Part shown: positions 57,930 through 64,000 of the stretch, piece after piece
Position numbering within the stretch: the first letter of the stretch is position 1
Layout: each line of letters starts with the position of its first letter
Source of the DNA: an uncultured Tateyamaria sp.
GTDB taxonomy: Bacteria > Pseudomonadota > Alphaproteobacteria > Rhodobacterales > Rhodobacteraceae
Reading direction: 5' to 3'
DNA: 64,000 bases
NCBI RefSeq assembly: GCF_947504105.1
Contig: NZ_CANNGP010000008.1
Coordinates: 62,001-126,000, forward strand
Made by a program: the position numbers and the translations under genes
Notes under the pieces: generated by a model
What the model saw: the letters and a program-made list of their open reading frames with translations, nothing else
Databases searched by the model: none
What the model was told of the DNA's origin: nothing

Positions 57930-59630
57930 CTAGACCGGCAGACCAACAACAAAACGCGCTCCGAGCGGTTCCGAAGTGATGTCGGCATCCGTCGGGCGAA
58001 TGTTCTCTGCCCAGATGACGCCGCCATGCGCTTCGACAATCTGCTTCGAGATTGCAAGGCCAAGGCCCGAGTTGTTGCCAAAATGCTCTTCGGGGCGCTG
58101 CGAGTAGAAGCGTTTGAAAATCTTGGTCAGCGCCTGATCCGGAATACCCGGACCGGTATCCTCGACCACGACGAGAACGCGATTTTCGCGCTTGCGGGCC
58201 CAGACGCGAATGGCGTCGCCATCTTCGCAGAAGGAAATCGCGTTCGTGATCAGGTTGACGAAAACCTGTGCCAACCGCGCTTCCAGCCCCTGTACTTCGA
58301 TGGGATGTGCCGGCAGATCTGTAATGAATTCGATACCCTTGCCGCGCGCGTCTTCGCCAAGGTACTGGCTCAGATTTCCGAGCATCTGGAGGAGGTTGAA
58401 CGCCTCTTCCTCTTCCTTGACCAGTTCACTGTCAAGTCGCGACGCGTTCGAGATGTCGCTCACGAGACGGTCGAGGCGGCGGACGTCGTGGTCGATCACA
58501 TCCAGCAGCTTCTCGCGCTGATCATCGCGTTTGATCATGCGCAACGTGCCCACCGCTGACCGAAGAGACGCAAGCGGGTTCTTGATCTCGTGCGCGACAT
58601 CCGCGGCAAACTGTTCATTGCCATCAATCCGGTTGTAGAGCGCAGCGATCATACCGCGCAATGCGCCTGACAAACGGCCAATTTCATCCGGCCGCGCGGT
58701 CAGGTCAGGAATGCGAATGCGCCCTGGATTCACCTTGCGCGCATTCTTGTCCCGTCCCAGTTCGGCGGCTGCAGCCAGGTCGGCCAGCGGATTGGCAATG
58801 GTCGACGCCAATACGAGGCTGAGGCCGATAGATACGAGCGTTGCAATAACAAACATCTGCAAAACGCGCTCACGTTCCCCCCGGACCAAAGCATCAATTT
58901 CGCCAGATGCGCTTGTCAGCGCGATGACGCCCACGGCAGAACCGGCGTGTTGGATTGGTGTGACGACGCTGAACACAGCGCCGCCCGCGACTGTCAGATT
59001 CTCACTGATCTGCGTGTCACCCGTCAGGCTGCGCGCAACCAAAGGACGCAACTGATCTTTGATCGGCACAGGTGCGGTTGCGTCGGCTCCGGAGAACGGG
59101 CGCGACACCTGATCCCAAAGCCAGCTTAGACCATCCGTCAGGACAGCAACGTTTTCTGTTTCTGTTGTCTGATTTGACAGGGGGGCAAGTGTGCCTTCGC
59201 TTTGGCCGACCAGTGTCTCTGCCTCATCGAACACATAGACTTGGTGGCCAACGCGCAGATCAAGGCGCGCAAGTGTTTCAGGAACATTCGCACCATCGCC
59301 CGTGGCGAGACTGACTGGCGCGTCTGCGGGCAATTGCGCTTCCAACACATCCGCCACCAGTTCGGCTTGCGCCACCAAGCCGGAAAGCCTTTGCACAGCC
59401 AAGCTTTCGCGCGTTGAGTTCAGATACAGGATCCCTGCAACAAGAACATTGAGCGCAATCAGGTTGAACGTGATGATCTTGCGGGCCAGAGGTGAGGCGC
59501 GCAGAGACATGAGACCGCGGCGGGCACGCCCGTCTCGCAACTCGGTTGCAGCGGAGGTTTCCGGTGCGACCCAGTCTTCGCCGAGAACGACGTCACCGTC
59601 CCGGGACGGAGGGTTGCTCATGTCTCGCAC
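57930..59630 (-). CDS. chvG: Sensor histidine kinase ChvG
   Basis: The 566-residue kinase has a first membrane helix at about 51-71, a periplasmic sensor domain with VGHQVYVFDEAETLVGQSEG, a second helix before residue 280, then HAMP. The phospho-His is in AADVAHEIKNPLASL (near residue 345), followed by the N box NLITNAISF and G box DTGPGIP. ChvG/ExoS senses acid pH and envelope stress in related bacteria. The GTG at 59628-59630 has GAGGA at good spacing; an ATG three codons later is an alternative. It is 39 bp after chvI. Confidence 0.95.
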   Translation of the reverse strand: MRDMSNPPSRDGDVVLGEDWVAPETSAATELRDGRARRGLMSLRASPLARKIITFNLIALNVLVAGILYLNSTRESLAVQRLSGLVAQAELVADVLEAQLPADAPVSLATGDGANVPETLARLDLRVGHQVYVFDEAETLVGQSEGTLAPLSNQTTETENVAVLTDGLSWLWDQVSRPFSGADATAPVPIKDQLRPLVARSLTGDTQISENLTVAGGAVFSVVTPIQHAGSAVGVIALTSASGEIDALVRGERERVLQMFVIATLVSIGLSLVLASTIANPLADLAAAAELGRDKNARKVNPGRIRIPDLTARPDEIGRLSGALRGMIAALYNRIDGNEQFAADVAHEIKNPLASLRSAVGTLRMIKRDDQREKLLDVIDHDVRRLDRLVSDISNASRLDSELVKEEEEAFNLLQMLGNLSQYLGEDARGKGIEFITDLPAHPIEVQGLEARLAQVFVNLITNAISFCEDGDAIRVWARKRENRVLVVVEDTGPGIPDQALTKIFKRFYSQRPEEHFGNNSGLGLAISKQIVEAHGGVIWAENIRPTDADITSEPLGARFVVGLPV

Positions 59631-59669
59631 ATTTTTCCTCTCGGCCTGCGCCTGTTCTGGGCGCGCCTC

Positions 59670-60371
59670 TTATTCTTCGTTGTAACGATACCCGATGCCA
59701 TACAGCGTCTCAATCGCCGAGAACTCATTGTCCGCGCTGCGCATTTTCTTGCGCAAGCGTTTGATGTGACTGTCGATCGTGCGGTCATCGACATAGACCT
59801 GATCGTCATAGGCCACGTCCATAAGCTGGTCGCGCGACTTCACAAATCCGGGGCGTTGGGCAAGCGCTTGCAACAAAAGGAACTCTGTCACCGTAAGTGA
59901 CACGTCCTTGCCCCTCCAACTTACAGCATGACGCAACGGGTCCATCCGAAGATCGCCGCGCTCCATGACTTTGGTTTCTTCTGTATCGCCGACGATATCG
60001 CCCGCAACTGCATCCTGACGGCGCAGAAGTGCACGAATTCGTTCGACCAACAAACGCTGCGAAAACGGTTTCTTGACGTAGTCATCTGCCCCCATACGCA
60101 GACCCAGCACCTCGTCAATCTCATCATCCTTGGACGTCAGGAAGATCACCGGCATGGTTGTTTTTTGGCGCAACCGCTGCAGTAGATCCATCCCGTCCAT
60201 GCGCGGCATCTTGATATCAAGAACCGCCATGTCCGGCAGGCGCTTGTTAAAAGCATCAAGCGCCGCCTGACCATCATTATATGTTTCGACCTCGAACCCC
60301 TCAGCCTCGAGCGTCATGGAGACGGACGTCAGGATATTCCGGTCGTCATCCACCAATGCAATCTTTGACAT
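59670..60371 (-). CDS. chvI: Response regulator ChvI
   Basis: The 233-residue OmpR-family regulator has a receiver with LVDDD acidic pocket, phospho-Asp in [11 protein letters not shown], and Lys in YVKKPFS; the C-terminal winged helix ends with [12 protein letters not shown] and [11 protein letters not shown]. The ATG at 60369-60371 has AAGGA upstream; the frame opens at 60443. It leads the chvI-chvG-hprK-rapZ-EIIA-HPr run and is divergent from pckA, which ChvI regulates in some relatives. Confidence 0.96.
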   Translation of the reverse strand: MSKIALVDDDRNILTSVSMTLEAEGFEVETYNDGQAALDAFNKRLPDMAVLDIKMPRMDGMDLLQRLRQKTTMPVIFLTSKDDEIDEVLGLRMGADDYVKKPFSQRLLVERIRALLRRQDAVAGDIVGDTEETKVMERGDLRMDPLRHAVSWRGKDVSLTVTEFLLLQALAQRPGFVKSRDQLMDVAYDDQVYVDDRTIDSHIKRLRKKMRSADNEFSAIETLYGIGYRYNEE

Positions 60372-60718
60372 TGCCTGTTTCCTTATACTGCTCGTACTCA
60401 TTGTTTTTTCGGACATTGTCTCGGTTTTGGCCTTTCGAATCAATCCATAAGTGCGAATCAGGGGGTGAATTCGGCATCAGACTGGTCGGAAAGTGGTTAG
60501 TAATGGCTAAATTGCCTCACATTCCCGCGTCGGGTGCATGTCGTTGAGTCACTGTTTGCGCAACCGGCCCTGATGGTGGCGCTAACCTGAGCCGTTGGCC
60601 TATTCACCAAGTGAATCTGCATGTTAAGACGCCGGAACAGGTCGGCGCGACGTCGGTTCTGGGCCTTTTGGCATCCTCTGACCCAATAACGCCGCAGCAC
60701 GGCATCAGGAGAGCTCAT
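60372..60718. promoter_or_regulatory. Divergent chvI-pckA control region
   Basis: This 347-bp region has no credible gene and must hold both promoters. A clear feature is the inverted repeat ATTCAC-CAA-GTGAAT at 60602-60616, about 100 bp upstream of the pckA ATG, which could be an operator. No strong -35/-10 match was identified for either direction. Confidence 0.5.
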
Positions 60719-62317
60719 ATGACATTTGGACGGGTAAACCCGCAGTTCCGCCTGGAAGATCAAGGGATCGAAGGGCTGGGCGATGTCTATTACAACCTGA
60801 TCGAGCCCGTTCTGATCGAACATGCCCTCGAACGCAAAGAGGGCACCCTTGGCAAGGGCGGCACGTTCCTTGTCACCACCGGGAAGTTCACGGGCCGGTC
60901 CCCCAAGGACAAGCACGTGGTCAACACCGAAAGCGTGGCGGACAGCATCTGGTGGGAAAACAACGCTGCGATGTCGCCGGAAGGTTTCGATGCCCTTTAC
61001 AATGACATGCTCGAGCACATGAAGGGGCGCGAATACTTCGTGCAGGACCTGACGGGCGGCGCAGACCCAAGCTATTCGATCAACGTGCGCATGATCACCG
61101 AACTTGCTTGGCATGGCCTGTTCATCCGCCACATGCTGCGTCGGCCGGATGCAGAAGACCTGAAAGACTTCATTGCCGATTTTACGGTTATCAACTGCCC
61201 CTCTTTCCAAGCGGATCCCGAGCGTCACAACTGCCGCTCCGAAACCGTCATTGCGATGAACTTCGACCGCAAGATGATCCTGATCGGCGGCACCGAATAT
61301 GCCGGCGAAAACAAGAAATCCGTATTCACGCTGCTGAACTACCTGCTGCCCGGGCGTGGCGTCATGCCGATGCACTGCTCAGCCAACCACGCGCAGGGCA
61401 ACCCGGTCGATACAGCCATCTTCTTTGGACTGTCCGGCACGGGCAAAACAACGCTGTCCGCGGATCCAGGCCGCGTATTGATCGGAGATGATGAGCACGG
61501 CTGGTCGGATCGTGGCACCTTCAACTTTGAAGGCGGGTGTTACGCCAAGACCATCAATCTGAGCGAAGAAGCCGAGCCAGAGATCTACGCAACCACCGAG
61601 AAATTCGGAACCGTCATCGAAAACATGGTGTTTGATGCCGACACCAAGGACTTGGATTTCGAAGATGACAGCCTGACGGCCAACATGCGCTGCGCGTATC
61701 CTCTCCACTACATCTCGAACGCATCTTCCAGCGCACTTGGCGGTCACCCGAAGAACATCATTATGCTCACATGTGACGCGTTCGGTGTGCTGCCCCCCAT
61801 CGCGCGTTTGACGCCTGCGCAGGCCATGTACCACTTCCTGTCGGGCTTCACATCCAAGGTTGCAGGCACGGAACGCGGTGTGACCGAACCCGAGCCCACA
61901 TTCTCGACCTGTTTCGGTGCGCCTTTCATGCCGCGCCGGCCCGAAACCTACGGCAAGTTGCTGCAAGAAAAGATCGCCAAGCACGGCGCAACGTGCTGGT
62001 TGGTCAACACGGGCTGGACAGGCGGTGCGTATGGAACCGGCAGCAGAATGCCGATCCGCGCCACGCGGGCCCTGTTGACCGCAGCACTTGATGGTACCAT
62101 GGCCAAAGGCGAGTTCCGAAAGGATCCGAATTTCGGGTTTGACGTTCCGGTTGCTGTGCCGGGTGTGGCAGACATTCTGCTTGATCCGCGCCGCACGTGG
62201 GACGACGTCGATGCGTATGACGCGCAGGCAAGCAAACTGGTCGACATGTTCTCGAACAATTTCGAGCAATACCTGCCGTATATTGACGACGACGTGAAAG
62301 CCGCCGCCATCAGCTAG
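60719..62317 (+). CDS. pckA: Phosphoenolpyruvate carboxykinase (ATP)
   Basis: PckA makes PEP from oxaloacetate in gluconeogenesis. The 532-residue ATP-type enzyme has the P-loop [11 protein letters not shown], the kinase-2 region [17 protein letters not shown] with metal and substrate ligands, and [11 protein letters not shown]. The ATG at 60719 has AGGAG eight bases upstream; the frame is open from 60611. It is divergent from chvI, a conserved arrangement in Alphaproteobacteria. Confidence 0.97.
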   Translation: MTFGRVNPQFRLEDQGIEGLGDVYYNLIEPVLIEHALERKEGTLGKGGTFLVTTGKFTGRSPKDKHVVNTESVADSIWWENNAAMSPEGFDALYNDMLEHMKGREYFVQDLTGGADPSYSINVRMITELAWHGLFIRHMLRRPDAEDLKDFIADFTVINCPSFQADPERHNCRSETVIAMNFDRKMILIGGTEYAGENKKSVFTLLNYLLPGRGVMPMHCSANHAQGNPVDTAIFFGLSGTGKTTLSADPGRVLIGDDEHGWSDRGTFNFEGGCYAKTINLSEEAEPEIYATTEKFGTVIENMVFDADTKDLDFEDDSLTANMRCAYPLHYISNASSSALGGHPKNIIMLTCDAFGVLPPIARLTPAQAMYHFLSGFTSKVAGTERGVTEPEPTFSTCFGAPFMPRRPETYGKLLQEKIAKHGATCWLVNTGWTGGAYGTGSRMPIRATRALLTAALDGTMAKGEFRKDPNFGFDVPVAVPGVADILLDPRRTWDDVDAYDAQASKLVDMFSNNFEQYLPYIDDDVKAAAIS

Positions 62318-62332
62318 GGCCCGCCCCGGGGC

Positions 62333-63049
62333 TTACGCGGCCTCGGGCACAACCTCTGCCAGTGGAATATCAAGCAGGTACTCCAAGTCCTCTCTACTGT
62401 TGTAGGCGAGAAATGTGTCAATCGGTGCGTCACGACCATCCACCACCCACTTAAGCACGCTTGGCTCAAGGTGCAGATAACCGATTCGCGCCGCGAATCC
62501 CTTGTATGCCACGATGTTGAGGATAAAGCCGTAGATCCAGTCCGGGTCCCAGCGCTGCATCATCTCAAGCATACCCGTACGTCCCAGTACGGGTGCAAGG
62601 CCCACGCCGCGATACTTGCCGCGTTCGGGCGCGACCCAGAACTCTCCGTGATACGCGGCCATACCAGCGATCCGGTGCGTGCCGGGTGTCGCTCGGAAAC
62701 GCGACCGGGTCAGGTCCACGCCCTTCAACGGCGGGGGGAAAGCGCGGAACTGGCGCAGCAGATAACTGCTCAGTGGTTTCCCAGAAAGACGGACCCGCTT
62801 TGCGGCCTGTGTATGGATCAATTCCCCGTCTTCGTTTCGGCCAATCAGCCAGAATGCGTTGGACTGATTCAGCCCGTGCAGTTCGGGGTCGAAGGGTGCG
62901 CCGAGCTTCTGCATCGGCCTTTCTTCAGCAACGATGTCTTTGTATTCGTCAAAGTCTGTGCCGATCGTCAGAGTGATCCCTTGCGAGATCAAGATATCGC
63001 GACTTGTTGCAATGAACGGCGCCGCGTTACCCGGGAATTGAATGGTCAT
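62333..63049 (-). CDS. Conserved hypothetical protein with GNAT-like features
   Basis: The protein has 238 residues. The middle and C-terminal part reads like an N-acyltransferase: EFWVAPERGKYRGVGLAPVLGR looks like a strand leading into the acetyl-CoA pyrophosphate loop, and WIYGFILNIVAYKGFAARIGY resembles the last GNAT strands. The N-terminus (residues 1-60) is not recognised. The ATG at 63047-63049 has AGGAGA upstream and, just beyond, a perfect inverted repeat at 63062-63080. It lies 88 bp downstream of a LysR-type regulator on the same strand, suggesting control by it. Convergent with pckA. Confidence 0.6.
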   Translation of the reverse strand: MTIQFPGNAAPFIATSRDILISQGITLTIGTDFDEYKDIVAEERPMQKLGAPFDPELHGLNQSNAFWLIGRNEDGELIHTQAAKRVRLSGKPLSSYLLRQFRAFPPPLKGVDLTRSRFRATPGTHRIAGMAAYHGEFWVAPERGKYRGVGLAPVLGRTGMLEMMQRWDPDWIYGFILNIVAYKGFAARIGYLHLEPSVLKWVVDGRDAPIDTFLAYNSREDLEYLLDIPLAEVVPEAA

Positions 63050-63061
63050 AAAAGTCTCTCC

Positions 63062-63080
63062 TTTGACGCACTACGTCAAA
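63062..63080. promoter_or_regulatory. Inverted repeat upstream of the GNAT-like gene
   Basis: TTTGACG and CGTCAAA form a perfect 7-bp inverted repeat with a 5-bp spacer. A further half-site (TATGTCAAA, 63093-63101) and a TACGTCG (63139-63145) lie nearby. This fits a T-N11-A-type LysR box close to the regulated start codon. Confidence 0.6.
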
Positions 63081-63137
63081 GCTAAGACAATTTATGTCAA
63101 AATACCCGAAAAACTCGCCGAATAGGTGTAAGTCGAT

Positions 63138-64000
63138 TTACGTCGGCATTGTGGCCATCCTTTCGAACTTCGCGTCGACCGGATCGAAGTCGGGTTGATT
63201 GATGTTCGTCATTGCTGCCCGCTGCACTTCATCAAGCGCGGCTATCTTCACATTGATGGTCGGGACGACAAGGGTCATTACCGCCGGGGACCGATCTGGA
63301 AAAAACCCTGCCATCATAAGGCGTTGGTAAGCCATCGTCGCCTGTTTCTGATCGCTGCGCTGTGGCATACGGGTGTAAACGTGATCAAGCCGCGCCATCT
63401 GTGTTGTCTCAATATCCAGAAACGATTGATCCAGCATCCGGCCAAATTCTTCGCCAGCCGGAAGGCGGGCAATCGGACGACCAATGCTGGAGCGGGCGTA
63501 ATCCTGACCGAACCAATTCACGTATGCCGAGCAATTTCCGAACTCCACGCAAATCCAACCCGAATCAGAATTGCGATAAACCATGAGATATGGACGCACG
63601 TGAGACAGATGAGAGCTTTCAATTTCACCCGACGCCATCACCCAGGCGCGATAGGTTTCACGCAGAAGGACCGACTCGTCCCGCCAGATATCTCCCAGCG
63701 GCCGTTGCTGTTGATAAAAGACCCAATCTCCCTCTTGGGCCTGCAGATATTGTAGCGCGCCGCGCACGCCGGTCTGACCCCGCGACCATACCCGGGCGTG
63801 CATGAGGAGTTCGCGAGCCTCGGGTAATGCGGCCTCTCCCGCCTCGGTCAGTTCGTACCGCCGATCCTTGGTCCGAAACAGCTCTTCGCCCCGCATCGCC
63901 TCAAGTTGCGAGATATGCCGACGAACCGTTTGACGCGTGCTGTTCAGCTGGGTCACGGCGTGGGACAGGTTCAGTGTTTCGGCCAACGTGGTGAACGAGC
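63138..64000 (-). CDS. LysR-type HTH regulator with atypical C-terminal domain (partial)
   Basis: The N-terminal winged helix-turn-helix is LysR-type: SFTTLAETLNLSHAVTQLN, then TRQTVRRHISQLE and LTEAGEAAL. The reading frame runs open to the right edge and the first helix is incomplete, so the start lies outside. The remaining 200 residues do not look like the usual LysR periplasmic-binding-like domain; PYLMVYRNSDSGWICVEFG and NWFGQDYARSSIGRPIARLP resemble a PAS-like sensor. It is cotranscribed with or placed upstream of the GNAT-like gene. Confidence 0.75.
   Translation of the reverse strand, partial: SFTTLAETLNLSHAVTQLNSTRQTVRRHISQLEAMRGEELFRTKDRRYELTEAGEAALPEARELLMHARVWSRGQTGVRGALQYLQAQEGDWVFYQQQRPLGDIWRDESVLLRETYRAWVMASGEIESSHLSHVRPYLMVYRNSDSGWICVEFGNCSAYVNWFGQDYARSSIGRPIARLPAGEEFGRMLDQSFLDIETTQMARLDHVYTRMPQRSDQKQATMAYQRLMMAGFFPDRSPAVMTLVVPTINVKIAALDEVQRAAMTNINQPDFDPVDAKFERMATMPT

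Noticed and set aside
62333-63049. An N-acyl-homoserine lactone synthase
   Set aside because: The protein size and GNAT-like look suggested it, but the conserved Arg/Asp/Glu pattern of LuxI-type enzymes is not visible and no LuxR-type partner is adjacent.

Overview
The window looks like a chromosomal segment of a high-GC alphaproteobacterium of the Rhodobacterales, most likely the Roseobacter group. This is inferred from gene order and family content: the chvI-chvG-hprK-rapZ-EIIA-HPr chain facing an ATP-type pckA, a PduO/etfB/etfA/3-hydroxyacyl-CoA dehydrogenase run, a DUF6473-type protein, and betaine-type ABC uptake fused to one-carbon chemistry. No rRNA, CRISPR array, prophage or complete insertion sequence was seen.

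The left two thirds (1-40,785) is built on the ancestral transcription/translation supercluster. All of its genes are on the minus strand and read right to left: tuf copy 2, tRNA-Trp, a conserved membrane protein, secE, nusG, rplK, rplA, rplJ, rplL, rpoB, rpoC, rpsL, rpsG, fusA, tuf copy 1 (cut by the window edge). The order is intact but opened at four places. A CaiB/MaoC gene pair sits between tuf and tRNA-Trp. A duplicated-domain OmpA-like gene sits between nusG and rplK. About 6 kb (LLM oxidoreductase, acyl-CoA ligase, and an AT-rich glycosyltransferase-sulfotransferase fusion) separates rplA from rplJ. About 12 kb separates rpoC from rpsL. The two tuf copies are identical over the 730 bases that can be compared, and the identity stops within a few bases of the start codon, which points to gene conversion.

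The 12-kb block (4,152-16,080) holds the most interesting system. A LacI-type repressor is divergent from an operon encoding a DUF1989-GcvT fusion protein and a ProV/ProW/ProX-type ABC importer, ending at a strong terminator. A perfect 14-bp palindrome with a central CG, the hallmark of a LacI-family operator, lies between them. The simplest reading is a self-contained unit that imports a methylated quaternary-ammonium or guanidino-type solute and demethylates it onto tetrahydrofolate. The block also carries a putative rhamnosyltransferase, an EamA exporter, an MFS exporter, and a Dabb protein coupled to pabB.

The right third (40,878-64,000) carries two small lipoproteins, a cytochrome P450, an M48 peptidase-DUF898-parC group with tight overlaps, an SH3 protein, an SDR, a HIG1-type twin-membrane protein with a PduO adenosyltransferase, a glyoxalase-fold protein, the electron-transfer flavoprotein genes and a 3-hydroxyacyl-CoA dehydrogenase, a DUF6473 protein and an acyltransferase. 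After these come the ChvIG/nitrogen-type PTS regulatory chain divergent from pckA, and finally a GNAT-like protein downstream of a LysR-HTH regulator with an unusual C-terminal domain, cut by the right edge.

Several regulatory sites can be read directly: near-consensus promoters for rpsL, tRNA-Trp and tuf copy 2; intrinsic terminators after the betaine operon, rpoC, rplA, nusG, tuf copy 2 and etfA; a hairpin leader upstream of rplJ; and two families of short dispersed palindromes.
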